Assembly: GCF_014649795.1 (NCBI RefSeq)
Contig: NZ_BMTS01000003.1
Location: 124,001-188,000, forward strand
Length of the DNA: 64,000 nt
Source: Streptomyces melanogenes
GTDB taxonomy: Bacteria; Actinomycetota; Actinomycetes; Streptomycetales; Streptomycetaceae
Reading direction: 5' to 3'
The translations under genes were made by a program, and so were the position numbers. This document shows, one piece after another, positions 53,965 to 62,462 of this stretch. Positions within the stretch are counted from its first letter, which is position 1. Each line of letters begins with the position of its first letter. Under the pieces are notes generated by a model. It saw nothing but the letters and a program-made list of their open reading frames with translations, was not told the DNA's origin and did no database searches.

Positions 53965-55041
53965 ATGCGCGCAGCCGTACTGCACGAGATCGGCCAGGAC
54001 AAGCTCGACGTGCTCGACGACGTCGAGGCGGTGGGCTTCGGACCCGGGAAGGTGCGGATCCGGATCCGCGCGACCGGGCTCTGCCACTCCGACATCTCCG
54101 CGATGACCGGGGTGCTCCCGCAGCCCGCCCCCTTCGTCCCCGGTCACGAGGGCGCGGGCGAGATCCTCGACGTCGGCGACGGCGTCACCTCGCTCGCCCC
54201 GGGCGACCGCGTCCTGGTGAGCTGGCTGCCCGCGTGCGGCACCTGTCCCTCCTGCAAGCGCGGCCAGACCCAGCTCTGCCTCGCCGGGTTCCTCAACGCG
54301 GGCACGCCCAACTTCAAGCGCCCCGGCGGTGACGTGTTCGGCTTCGCCGGCACCGGCACCTTCGCCGAGGAGCTCGTGGTCGGCGCCGGGTGCGCGGTCC
54401 CGATCCCCGACGACGTGCCGTACGAGATCGCCGCGCTCATCGGGTGCGGGGTGACCACCGGACTCGGCGCGGCCATCAACACCGCGAAGGTGGAGGCCGG
54501 TTCGTCGGTCGCCGTGATCGGCTGCGGCGGGGTCGGCATCTCCGCCATCCAGGGCGCCAAGGTGCAGGGCGCGGCCCAGATCGTCGCCGTCGACCCGGTG
54601 GCCTCCCGGCGCGAGGCCGCGCTCACCTTCGGCGCGACCGAGGCCGTCTCGCCCAGCGAACTCGACGACGCCAAGCAGCGGATCACCGGCGGCGAGGGCT
54701 TCGACTACGTCTTCGAGGTCGTCGGCAAGTCCGCCACCGCCCGCACCGCCTACGGCGCGACCCGGCGCGGCGGCACCCTGTGCGTGGTCGGCGCGGGCGC
54801 CATGGACGACTTCTTCCAGGTCAACATGTTCGAGCTGTTCTTCGACGAGAAGCGGATCCTGCCCTCCCTGTACGGCGGCGGTGATGTGCTGCGCTCCTAC
54901 GAGCGGGCCATCGCGCTGTGGCGGGCGGGCCGGATCGACCTGGAGGGCTTGATCACCCACCGGGTGCCGCTCGCCGGGATCAACGACGCCCTCGACCAGA
55001 TGCGTACGGGCGAGGCCCTGCGTACGTGCATCTCCCTGTGA
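53965..55041 (+). CDS. Zinc-dependent alcohol dehydrogenase
   Basis: 358 residues, medium-chain ADH. Catalytic zinc ligands: Cys in ATGLCHSD near residue 38, His in VPGHEGAGE and Cys in IGCGVTTGLG. Structural zinc: CGTCPSCKRGQTQLC (four Cys). NAD-binding motif IGCGGVGIS. It probably oxidises an alcohol intermediate to an aldehyde; next to the MaoC and SDR genes and under a KstR-type box, a sterol side-chain alcohol is a reasonable guess. ATG 53965 follows GAGGGGAG. Confidence 0.9.
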   Translation: MRAAVLHEIGQDKLDVLDDVEAVGFGPGKVRIRIRATGLCHSDISAMTGVLPQPAPFVPGHEGAGEILDVGDGVTSLAPGDRVLVSWLPACGTCPSCKRGQTQLCLAGFLNAGTPNFKRPGGDVFGFAGTGTFAEELVVGAGCAVPIPDDVPYEIAALIGCGVTTGLGAAINTAKVEAGSSVAVIGCGGVGISAIQGAKVQGAAQIVAVDPVASRREAALTFGATEAVSPSELDDAKQRITGGEGFDYVFEVVGKSATARTAYGATRRGGTLCVVGAGAMDDFFQVNMFELFFDEKRILPSLYGGGDVLRSYERAIALWRAGRIDLEGLITHRVPLAGINDALDQMRTGEALRTCISL

Positions 55042-55061
55042 CCCGAGAGGAGCCGACCGGC

Positions 55062-56006
55062 ATGGCAGCACTGCCCCTTGAAGGCCTGTCCGCGATCGTC
55101 ACCGGCGCCGGGCGCGGCCTGGGCCGGGCCGAGGCCCTCGAACTCGCCCGGCTCGGCGCGTCCGTCGTCGTCAACGACTTCGGGCAGCCCGGCCGGGACG
55201 GCTCCGGCGAGGCCTCGGCCGGGCCCGCCGAGGAGGTCGCCGCCGAGATCCGCGCGGCGGGCGGCGCGGCGGTCGCCCACACCGGCGATGTGGCCGACCA
55301 CCAGCAGGCTCGCGAACTGGTCGCGTTGGCGGTCCGTACGTACGGGAAGCTGGACATCCTCGTCAACAACGCGGGCATCCTGCGCGACCGGATGATCTTC
55401 TCGATGACCGAGTCGGAGTGGGACGCGGTCATCCACGTACACCTCAAGGGCCACTTCAACACCACCCACTTCGCCGCCGCGCACTGGCGCGAACGGTCCA
55501 AGGCGACGGGCGGGCCGGTCTACGGCCGGATCGTCAACACCTCCTCGGAGGCGTTCCTCGCCGGGTCGGCCGGACAGCCCAACTACGCGGCCGCCAAGGG
55601 CGGGATCGTGGGCCTCACCACCTCCACGGCCCTCGCGCTCGCCAAGTACGGGGTCACCGCCAACGCCATCTGCCCCCGGGCCCGCACCCGGATGACCGAG
55701 GACGTCTTCGCGGGCTTCGAGGAGCCGGGGGAAGGGCAGCTCGACGCGCTGGCGCCGGAGCACGTGGCACCGCTCGTCGGCTATCTGGCGTCCCCGGCGG
55801 CCGCCCGGGTCAACGGCCAGCTGATGGTGGTGCACGGGGGGATGGTCGCGGTCGTGGAGCGTCCGAAGGTGGCGGCGAAGTTCGACGCGGCGAAGGAGGC
55901 GTTCTCGTACGGGGAGCTGGATGAGCTGCTCACGCCGTACTACGCGTCCCGGCCCACCGGGGAGACGTTCGGCGCCGCCGAAGTGCTGGGACTGAAGCGG
56001 GGCTGA
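55062..56006 (+). CDS. Short-chain dehydrogenase (Hsd4A/ChsB1-like)
   Basis: 314 residues. NAD motif VTGAGRGLGRA, then VVVNDFG (Asp selecting NAD), GDVADHQQ, NNAGILRD, and catalytic Ser-Tyr-Lys in IVNTSSEAFLAGSAGQPNYAAAKGG. The C-terminal extension of about 70 residues beyond the SDR core and the DFGQPGRDGSGEASAGPAEEV insert are typical of the multifunctional-enzyme/Hsd4A type that oxidises 3-hydroxyacyl-CoA. It would act directly after the MaoC hydratase in the same operon. GAGAGGAG precedes ATG 55062. Confidence 0.9.
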   Translation: MAALPLEGLSAIVTGAGRGLGRAEALELARLGASVVVNDFGQPGRDGSGEASAGPAEEVAAEIRAAGGAAVAHTGDVADHQQARELVALAVRTYGKLDILVNNAGILRDRMIFSMTESEWDAVIHVHLKGHFNTTHFAAAHWRERSKATGGPVYGRIVNTSSEAFLAGSAGQPNYAAAKGGIVGLTTSTALALAKYGVTANAICPRARTRMTEDVFAGFEEPGEGQLDALAPEHVAPLVGYLASPAAARVNGQLMVVHGGMVAVVERPKVAAKFDAAKEAFSYGELDELLTPYYASRPTGETFGAAEVLGLKRG

Positions 56007-56042
56007 CCTGTTGTTTGCCGGGTGCGGGCCGTCTCCAACTGG

Positions 56043-56107
56043 TCGCGCAGTTCCCCGCGCCCCTAAAGGCTGGGGGCCGGGACGCCTTCGCGTCCCGGCC
56101 CCCAGCC
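56043..56107. repeat. Partial composite repeat joined to a perfect 18-bp terminator hairpin
   Basis: Inner arm at 56043-56064, then arm 56068-56085 (starting GGCTGGGGGCCGGG), loop CTTC, and its exact complement 56090-56107. It terminates the steroid-like operon and the small minus-strand gene from the other side. Confidence 0.85.
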
Positions 56108-56113
56108 ATCTGG

Positions 56114-56260
56114 TCAGCTCGCCTCTGCGTCCATCCGCCGGTGACGGCCATGGGCCTCGGTCGTCGGCTCCTCGGTCGTCGCGGCGCCGCCCCGGTGCCG
56201 GCCGTGGCCGTCGGGGTCCGTCGTGGCTTCGGCGGACGCGGCGGTCAGTGTCTCGGACAT
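56114..56260 (-). CDS. Small His/Arg-rich peptide with two HGRHR motifs
   Basis: 48 residues reading MSETLTAASAEATTDPDG, then HGRHRGG, an acidic Thr/Glu stretch (TTEEPTTEA), a second HGRHRR and MDAEAS. GGGGTGA lies about ten bases upstream of ATG 56260. It follows the 56329 gene on the same strand, and a strong hairpin closes the unit. No function known; the duplicated basic motif suggests binding to a metal, nucleic acid or protein. Unverified as a translated gene. Confidence 0.5.
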   Translation of the reverse strand: MSETLTAASAEATTDPDGHGRHRGGAATTEEPTTEAHGRHRRMDAEAS

Positions 56261-56328
56261 GTGGTGCAGTCACCCCGTTGTGTTTCGTCCGTTGCGTTCG
56301 CCGTGGATTTTAGCCAGACGGCCACGGT

Positions 56329-57435
56329 CTACTGACGGCCGGTCAAGGGCGCCTGCGCGAGCGGTACGGGCCGGGGGGCCTGCGGCTTCAGCGGTACGGG
56401 GGCGGGGCGCGGCAGGTCCGCGGGGGCCGGGACCGCCGCCACCGCGCAGGGCACCGCGGGCGTCGCGCACGGCAGCCGCAGCACCCCGTCCCGGGTCCAC
56501 AGGCCCGAGCCCGCCAGCCACCCCTCGGGCGCGGCCAGCTGGTGCAGCCGGCGGCCCGCCGGGCGCCACACGCCGAGCCAGGTGCCCGCCGCCGCGTCGA
56601 TCCGCAGCGCCACCGCACAGCTCTCCGGCATCAGCTGCTGCCCGGGCTGCACGGCGAACGGCGTGACCGCCGCGTCCGCGAGCCGCAGGCACTCGGGGAA
56701 GCGGACCGGCAGGGTGGAGCCGAGCACGCCCCAGCCGAGCCGGTCGTGGCCGGGCGCGTCCGAGCGCAGCAGCAGCAGACCGGTGTCGGGGTCCGCGAGC
56801 AGCAGCCGGTCCTGGCTCTCCTCGGTGATCTGGAGCAGCGGGGTCACCTCGCCGCCGCGCTCCAGGTCCACCGCGACCGCCTTGGTCCGCCCGTCCAGCT
56901 CCCGGTCCAGGGCGAGCAGCCTGCCCGTCCGGTCCAGCCAGACGCCGCCCGAGCAGCGGCCCTGGAGGGTGGCGACCGGCTCCGGGCCGAACGCGCCGCC
57001 CGCCACCAGCCAGAGCGTGCTGTTCTCCGGCCCGGCCGCGAGCGCGTACGCGCAGCTGCCGTTCGGGGACGGCGGCAGCAGGGTCAGCCGCCGCCCCGAG
57101 TCGCGGGCGATCGTGCCCAGGGCGAGCTCGCCGGTGCCGGGGCCGGTCGGGTAGAGCAGGGCGAAGGCGTCCCGGTCCGCGACCCGGCGGTGGATCAGCA
57201 CCCGCCCGTCCGCCATCGGCAGCACCGAGGCGTCCGGCTCCTCCGGCTGGTTGCCGGGCAGTGGCACCGCGTACGGCTCGGGGCCGTCGAGCGTCCACCG
57301 CTCGGGGAACCAGCGGTCGCCCTCGCCCTCTTCCCGTACCAGACGGGCCGCGTAGGAGCCGTCCGCGGTGATCGTGAACTCCGTGTGCCGGACCGCGCCG
57401 TTCCCGGCAGCGGTCTCGATGGCCAAGGCCGTCAT
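56329..57435 (-). CDS. Beta-propeller-like protein of unknown function
   Basis: 368 residues without signal peptide or TM helix. Repeated strand-turn units (DGRVLIHRRV, TLLPPSPNGSCAYALA, GVWLDRTGRLLALDREL, LLLADPDTGLLLLRSDA, GTWLGVWRPAGRRL) suggest a beta-propeller. A Pro-rich tail of about 30 residues ends it. ATG 57435 was chosen because GGAGG lies nine bases upstream; GTG 57447 overlaps that site. No catalytic residues are recognised. Confidence 0.7.
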   Translation of the reverse strand: MTALAIETAAGNGAVRHTEFTITADGSYAARLVREEGEGDRWFPERWTLDGPEPYAVPLPGNQPEEPDASVLPMADGRVLIHRRVADRDAFALLYPTGPGTGELALGTIARDSGRRLTLLPPSPNGSCAYALAAGPENSTLWLVAGGAFGPEPVATLQGRCSGGVWLDRTGRLLALDRELDGRTKAVAVDLERGGEVTPLLQITEESQDRLLLADPDTGLLLLRSDAPGHDRLGWGVLGSTLPVRFPECLRLADAAVTPFAVQPGQQLMPESCAVALRIDAAAGTWLGVWRPAGRRLHQLAAPEGWLAGSGLWTRDGVLRLPCATPAVPCAVAAVPAPADLPRPAPVPLKPQAPRPVPLAQAPLTGRQ

Positions 57436-57644
57436 GAGATGGCTCACCTCCGGCCCATGAAGCTAGTTTTCGCACTTCCTGCCGAACAACACGAGACCAC
57501 CCGCTTCACACCAAAGGGTGGCCATCGGGCGATTCCCCTGTGAGCGGGGCGACGGATGTGCAGTGCGGTGCCGGGACGGCGGGACCCGCCCGGGCCGCTC
57601 GGGGCCGAAGCCATGGTGGGCGGGGCCCGGAGCGCGGGTAACCT

Positions 57645-58487
57645 GTGTCCGTGCCCCGTCTGTCTGAAGTCATCGCCGCGCTCGACGCCCTCTGGCCGCC
57701 CGAGCGGGCCGAGGGATGGGACGCGGTCGGCACCGTCTGCGGCGAGCCCGACGCGGAGGTCCGGCGCGTGCTGTTCGCCGTCGACCCCGTACAGGAGATC
57801 GCGGACGAGGCCGTGAAGCTCGGCGCCGATCTGATCGTCACCCACCACCCGCTCTATCTGCGCGGGACGACGACGGTCGCGGCCGGGCACTTCAAGGGCC
57901 GCGTCGTGCACACCCTGATCAAGCACGACATCGCGCTGCACGTCGCCCACACCAACGCCGACACCGCCGACCCCGGCGTCTCCGACGCCCTCGCGGGCGC
58001 CCTGGACATCCGGGTCGTCCGGCCGCTCGTGCCCGACGCCGCGGACTCCTCGGGCCGCCGGGGCCTGGGCCGGATCTGCGAGCTGGACCACCCGATGACG
58101 CTGGGCGAGTTCGCCGCCCGCGCCGCCGCCCGGCTGCCCGCCACCGCGCAGGGCATCCGGGTCGCGGGCGACACCGAAGCCCTGGTGAAGACCGTCGCGG
58201 TCAGCGGCGGCTCCGGTGACGGCCTCTTCGACGCCGTACGGGCGTCGGGAGCCGATGCCTTCCTCACCGCCGACCTGCGCCACCACCCGGTGTCGGAGGC
58301 GACCCAGCACGCACCGCTCGGCCTGATCGACGCCGCCCACTGGGCCACCGAGTGGCCCTGGTGCGAGCAGGCCGCCGCACAGCTCGACGAGATTTCCGAC
58401 CGTCACGGCTGGGACCTGCGGGTCCACGTCTCGAAGACGGTCACCGACCCCTGGTCATCCCACCACTCTTCTGGAGCCCCCAACTGA
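57645..58487 (+). CDS. Nif3-like dinuclear metal centre hexameric protein
   Basis: 280 residues. The metal-binding blocks of the Nif3/NGG1p family are visible: LIVTHHPLYLRG (His-His), HVAHTNADTA (His/Asp) and the C-terminal LIDAAHWATEW (His and Glu). The N-terminal WDAVGTVCGEPDAEVRRVLFAVD is conserved too. The exact activity is unknown; proposed roles include GTP cyclohydrolase-like or regulatory functions. It is coupled to the C4 zinc ribbon gene, a widely conserved actinobacterial arrangement. The start is GTG 57645 or 57651. Confidence 0.88.
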   Translation: MSVPRLSEVIAALDALWPPERAEGWDAVGTVCGEPDAEVRRVLFAVDPVQEIADEAVKLGADLIVTHHPLYLRGTTTVAAGHFKGRVVHTLIKHDIALHVAHTNADTADPGVSDALAGALDIRVVRPLVPDAADSSGRRGLGRICELDHPMTLGEFAARAAARLPATAQGIRVAGDTEALVKTVAVSGGSGDGLFDAVRASGADAFLTADLRHHPVSEATQHAPLGLIDAAHWATEWPWCEQAAAQLDEISDRHGWDLRVHVSKTVTDPWSSHHSSGAPN

Positions 58488-59227
58488 ACGCCGCGCCCGC
58501 CGACCAGATCCGCCTCCTCGACGTACAGGCCCTCGACGTACGCCTGTCGCAGCTCGCCCACAAGCGGAAGTCGCTGCCCGAGCACGCCGAGATCGACTCG
58601 CTGAACAAGGACCTCGCCCAGCTCCGCGACCTGCTGGTCGCCGCGCAGACCGAGGAGAGCGACACCGCCCGCGAGCAGACCAAGGCCGAGCAGGACGTCG
58701 ACCAGGTCCGCCAGCGCGCCGCCCGCGACCAGCAGCGCCTGGACTCGGGCGCCGTCTCGTCCCCCAAGGACCTGGAGTCCCTCCAGCGCGAGATCGTCTC
58801 GCTGGCCAAGCGCCAGGGCGACCTGGAGGACGTGGTCCTGGAGGTCATGGAGCGCCGTGAGTCCGCCCAGGAGCGCGCGGCCGAGCTGACCGAGCGCGTC
58901 TCCTCCGTCCAGACGAAGACCGACGACGCGACCGCCCGCCGCGACGCCGCCACCCAGCAACTCGACGCCGAGGCCGCCGAGGTGGCCAAGGAGCGCGAGG
59001 TCGTCGCGGGTGTGATCCCGGCCGACCTGCTGAAGCTCTACGACAAGCTGCGCGAGAAGCAGGGCGGCGTCGGCGCGGCCCGGCTCTACCAGCGCAAGTG
59101 CGAGGGCTGCCGCCTGGAGCTCGACATCACCGAGGTCAACGAGGTCAAGGCGGCCTCCCCGGACACCGTGCTGCGGTGCGGGAACTGCAGCCGCATCCTG
59201 GTCCGTACGGCGGAGTCGGGCCTGTAG
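58484..59227 (+). CDS. C4-type zinc ribbon coiled-coil protein with a probable CTG start
   Basis: 247 residues. A long coiled coil (about 20-190; IDSLNKDLAQLRDLLVAAQ, LQREIVSLAKRQGDLEDVVLEVMERRESAQERAAEL) precedes a zinc ribbon with CEGCRLEL and CGNCSRIL. Relatives start NAAPADQIRLLDVQALD right after Met. Here the codon before NAAP is CTG at 58484, with TGGAGC about eight bases upstream. No ATG, GTG or TTG lies nearby in frame, and CTGA overlaps the Nif3-like stop as ATGA normally would. The function is unknown; it lies between Nif3-like and RNase H genes. Confidence 0.88.
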   Translation: MNAAPADQIRLLDVQALDVRLSQLAHKRKSLPEHAEIDSLNKDLAQLRDLLVAAQTEESDTAREQTKAEQDVDQVRQRAARDQQRLDSGAVSSPKDLESLQREIVSLAKRQGDLEDVVLEVMERRESAQERAAELTERVSSVQTKTDDATARRDAATQQLDAEAAEVAKEREVVAGVIPADLLKLYDKLREKQGGVGAARLYQRKCEGCRLELDITEVNEVKAASPDTVLRCGNCSRILVRTAESGL

Positions 59228-60495
59228 TGCGGCAGTTCGTTGTCGAGGCCGACGGCGGTTCCCGGGGCAACCCGGGCCCGGCCGGTTACGGCGCGGTGGT
59301 CCTGGACCCGGTGACGGGCGAGACGCTGGCCGAGGCGGCGGAGTACATCGGGGTCGCGACCAACAACGTCGCCGAGTACAAGGGCCTGATCGCCGGGCTG
59401 AAGGCGGCGAAGGCGCTCGACCCGGCGGCGAAGGTGCGGGTCCGGATGGACTCCAAGCTGGTCGTCGAGCAGATGTCGGGCCGCTGGAAGATCAAGCACC
59501 CCGACATGAAGCCGCTCGCGGCCGAGGCCGGGCGGATCCTGCCGTCCGCGCAGGTCACGTACGAGTGGATCCCGCGCGAGAAGAACAAGCACGCGGACCG
59601 GCTCGCCAACGAGGCGATGGACGCGGGCAAGCGCGGCAAGCAGTGGGAGCCGTCGGCGTCCACGGCGGCGCTGTCCACCGGGCTCGCCGACACGGACGCG
59701 GCGCGGGTCGTCGGGGACGCGGCGGCGGGTGCGGCGCGGGCCCGGGCGGCGCTGGCCACGTCCGTGGCCGCTCCGGCATCGGCTTCAGCTCCGGCTTCGG
59801 CTTCGGCGACCGTTCCGGCTCCGGCGCGGGCGGCCGGGGCCCCGGCCGCCGGGTGGAGCGCGCCCGACCTGGGCACGCCCACCACCTTCGTCCTGCTCCG
59901 GCACGGCGAGACCGCGCTCACCCCCGAGAAGCGGTTCTCCGGCAGCGGCGGCTCCGACCCGGAGCTGTCGGCGGCGGGCCGCCGCCAGGCCGACCAGGTG
60001 GCCGCCGCGCTGGCCGCCCGGGGCACGATCCAGGCGGTCGTCTCGTCCCCGCTGCGGCGCTGCCGCGAGACGGCGGCGGCGGTCGCGGAACGCCTCGGTC
60101 TGGACGTACGGGTCGAGGAGGGCCTGCGCGAGACGGACTTCGGCGCGTGGGAGGGCCTGACCTTCGCGGAGGTGCGCGAGCGGTACGGCGCCGACCTCGA
60201 CGCGTGGCTCGCCTCGCCCAAGGTCGCGCCGACCGGCGGCGGCGAGAGCTTCGCGACGGTGTCGCGGCGCGTCTCGGCGACGCGGGACCGGCTGCTCACG
60301 GCGTACTCGGGCCGCACGGTCCTGCTGGTCACACACGTGACCCCGGTCAAGACCCTGGTCCGCCTCGCGCTCGGCGCCCCGCCGGAGTCGCTGTTCCGGA
60401 TGGAGCTTTCGGCGGCGTCGGTGTCGGCGGTGGCGTATTACGGGGACGGCAATGCGTCTGTGCGGTTGCTGAACGATACGTCGCACTTGCGCTGA
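59227..60495 (+). CDS. Bifunctional RNase H / acid (alpha-ribazole-type) phosphatase
   Basis: 422 residues. RNase HI-like domain (1-135): VVEADGGSRGNPGPAGYGAVV, NNVAEYKGLIAGL (Glu), RMDSKLVVEQMSG (Asp) and KNKHADRLANEAM. An Ala/Pro/Ser linker (about 150-215) follows. The histidine-phosphatase domain (220-422) has LLRHGETALT (catalytic His) and LVTHVTPVK (second His). The fusion is known in actinobacteria (for example Rv2228c); it removes RNA from hybrids and dephosphorylates a CobC-type substrate. GTG 59227 shares its first base with the preceding stop. Confidence 0.92.
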   Translation: MRQFVVEADGGSRGNPGPAGYGAVVLDPVTGETLAEAAEYIGVATNNVAEYKGLIAGLKAAKALDPAAKVRVRMDSKLVVEQMSGRWKIKHPDMKPLAAEAGRILPSAQVTYEWIPREKNKHADRLANEAMDAGKRGKQWEPSASTAALSTGLADTDAARVVGDAAAGAARARAALATSVAAPASASAPASASATVPAPARAAGAPAAGWSAPDLGTPTTFVLLRHGETALTPEKRFSGSGGSDPELSAAGRRQADQVAAALAARGTIQAVVSSPLRRCRETAAAVAERLGLDVRVEEGLRETDFGAWEGLTFAEVRERYGADLDAWLASPKVAPTGGGESFATVSRRVSATRDRLLTAYSGRTVLLVTHVTPVKTLVRLALGAPPESLFRMELSAASVSAVAYYGDGNASVRLLNDTSHLR

Positions 60496-60530
60496 GGTTT
60501 GTCGTGCGGCTGCGGGCCGTCCCCAACTGG

Positions 60531-60580
60531 TCGCGCAGTTCCCCGCGCCCCTGGATGCGCCCCTTCGGGGCGCCCAGGGG
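60531..60580. repeat. Partial composite repeat forming a terminator hairpin
   Basis: Inner arm 60531-60552; its end CCCCTGG (60548-60554) pairs with CCAGGGG (60574-60580), enclosing GCGCCCC-TTC-GGGGCGC. It lies between the convergent RNase H/phosphatase and KDPG aldolase genes. Confidence 0.8.
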
Positions 60581-60598
60581 ACTGCCGCGGGGCGGCAC

Positions 60599-61213
60599 TC
60601 AGCGCAACCCCGCCGCCTCCCGCGCCAGCGCCTCCACCCGGCGCCAGTCCTTCGCGGTGACCGCGTCCGGGGGCAGCATCCACGTGCCGCCGACGCAGCC
60701 CACGTTCGGCAGGGCCAGATAGGCCGGGGCCGAGGCGAGCGAGATGCCGCCGGTGGGGCAGAAGCGGGCGGCGGGGAGCGGCCCGGCGAGGGACTTCAGA
60801 TAGGCCGTGCCGCCCGCCGCCTCCGCCGGGAAGAACTTCATCTCGCGGATCCCGCGTTCCAGCAGCGCCACGACCTCGGACGCGGTCGCGACCCCGGGCA
60901 GGAACGGGACCCCGGACGCGGTCATCGCGTCGAGGAGGCCGCCGGTCCAGCCCGGGCTGACCAGGAAGCGCGCCCCGGCCGCCACCGCGTCGGCGACCCC
61001 GGCGGCCGACACCACGGTCCCGGCCCCGACCATCGCCTCCGGCACCCCGTCCGCGATCGCCCGGATCGCGTCGAGCGCGGCGGGCGTACGCAGGGTGACC
61101 TCGATCGCCGGCAGCCCGCCCGCCACGAGGGCCCGGGCGAGCGGTACGGCGTCGGCGGCGTCGTCGAGGACGACCACGGGGACGACGGGGGCGAGGTCCA
61201 GGACGGAGGTCAT
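60599..61213 (-). CDS. eda: KDPG/KHG aldolase
   Basis: 204 residues, the usual length. Catalytic Glu38 (LPAIEVTLRT) and Schiff-base Lys126 (IREMKFFPAE) are present, with VGAGTVVSA, FLVSPGWTGGLL and FCPTGGISLASAPAYLALPNVGCVGGTWM. It cleaves 2-keto-3-deoxy-6-phosphogluconate to pyruvate and glyceraldehyde 3-phosphate. No edd dehydratase is adjacent, so another 2-keto-3-deoxy sugar acid is possible. It ends just beside the repeat-type terminator. Confidence 0.92.
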   Translation of the reverse strand: MTSVLDLAPVVPVVVLDDAADAVPLARALVAGGLPAIEVTLRTPAALDAIRAIADGVPEAMVGAGTVVSAAGVADAVAAGARFLVSPGWTGGLLDAMTASGVPFLPGVATASEVVALLERGIREMKFFPAEAAGGTAYLKSLAGPLPAARFCPTGGISLASAPAYLALPNVGCVGGTWMLPPDAVTAKDWRRVEALAREAAGLR

Positions 61214-61285
61214 GGGGGCATCCTGCCGGGCGGATACGCCCCCTGCAACGACTGTTGCACCCTGTGCAACGGTCCTGGGGCGCGG

Positions 61286-62086
61286 CTAGTGGATCTGCTC
61301 CACGACCACGTCCAGCGCCCACGCCTTGCCGGGCTTGGCGGGGGCGGTGCACTCCACCACGTACCCGAGGTCGCGCAGGGCCTCCACGAGCCGCGCCGGG
61401 TCGGCGGGGGCGGCCCCGGACAGCAGCAGGTCGCGCACCAGACGGCCCTTGGTCGCCTTGTTGAAGTGGCTGACGACCGAACGCTTCTCGACGCCGTCGA
61501 CGATCTGGGAGTGCAGTACGCGTACGGTCGCGGTGCGCCCGGCCACCTCGCCCTTGGGCTTCCAGGCGGCGGCGTACGCGGAGGAGCGCAGGTCGAGGAC
61601 GAGGCCGGTCCCGGCGGCCTCGGTCATGACCGGGTCCATGACGCCGCGCCAGTACGCCCCGAGCGCGCCGAGTCCCGGCAGCTTCACGCCCATCGAGCAG
61701 CGGTACGACGGGATGCGGTCGGTGATGCGTACGGCGCCCCACAGGCCGGAGAAGACGAGCAGCGCCTTGGCGGCGCGGCGCTTGGCGACGGGGTCGAGGG
61801 TGGCGAGGTCGAGGGCGTCGTAGAGGACGCCGGTGTAGATCTCGCCGGCGGGGCGGGTGCCGGCGGTGCGGAGCTCGGCGTTCTTGGCGATCTCGCCGCG
61901 CAGGCCTTCGCTGAGGCCGAGGACGTCCCGGGCCTTGTCCTCGTCGCCGAGGCACAGGTCGATGAGCTCGTCGAGGACGGCGGTGCGGGCGGTCCTGAGC
62001 CCCGGCATCGCCAGGGCCTCCTCCTTGAGGGGCGTCCCGCGCCCCCCGCCGGCCTTTCCTTCGGAGGGCGGGAGCAGCACGAGCAC
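61286..62086 (-). CDS. yaaA: YaaA (DUF328) family peroxide stress protein
   Basis: 266 residues. The N-terminal VLLPPSEGKAGGG, the central PAGEIYTGVLYDALDLATL and IPSYRCSMGVKLPG, and VSHFNKATKGRLVRDLL are hallmarks of YaaA, a DNA-binding protein that limits intracellular iron during peroxide stress. GTG 62086 was chosen: AAGGAG lies six bases upstream. It is divergent from the RNB nuclease; the region between is filled with a full composite repeat. Confidence 0.9.
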   Translation of the reverse strand: MLVLLPPSEGKAGGGRGTPLKEEALAMPGLRTARTAVLDELIDLCLGDEDKARDVLGLSEGLRGEIAKNAELRTAGTRPAGEIYTGVLYDALDLATLDPVAKRRAAKALLVFSGLWGAVRITDRIPSYRCSMGVKLPGLGALGAYWRGVMDPVMTEAAGTGLVLDLRSSAYAAAWKPKGEVAGRTATVRVLHSQIVDGVEKRSVVSHFNKATKGRLVRDLLLSGAAPADPARLVEALRDLGYVVECTAPAKPGKAWALDVVVEQIH

Positions 62087-62141
62087 GGGGTCTCCTTGGG
62101 GGGTGGTACGGACGGGGGTGCGGCCCCAGCCCAGATTAAGC

Positions 62142-62416
62142 CCCCACCCCGCCCCTTCCCTAAACCCTCCGGGGGTGGGTGGGGGTGGAGGTGGCTTTGC
62201 CGGGAGCTGCGCCCCCGGACCCCGGACCTCGTTCGTCCGCGGACCGTGGCCGGTTGCTCGCGCAGTTCCCCGCGCCCCTAAAAATGCCGCTGCGCGGCAA
62301 TCCTCTGGGCGGCCCGGAGGGGCGCTTCTAGGGGCGAGGGGAACTGCGCGACCAGCCATCCACGGTCCGCAGACAGAGAGCTCCCTCGGAGAGTTTCGGG
62401 AAGGGGCGGGGTGGGG
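62142..62416. repeat. Composite nested-palindrome repeat, complete symmetrical copy
   Basis: Outer arms 62142-62160 and 62398-62416. Middle arms GTCCGCGGACCGTGG (62235-62249) and CCACGGTCCGCAGAC (62360-62374). Inner arms 62258-62279 and 62330-62351, around a small hairpin GCCGCTGCGCGGC. It lies between two divergent genes. Confidence 0.88.
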
Positions 62417-62462
62417 GACCCCAAAACGGGCCGAGACGCCGCGCGCAGCCTACGCTCGGGGC

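Noticed and set aside
56328..56346. CTGACGGCCGGTCAA near the end of the beta-propeller-like gene, resembling the second operator
   Set aside because: It is coding sequence at the gene's 3' end and is not upstream of any gene start.
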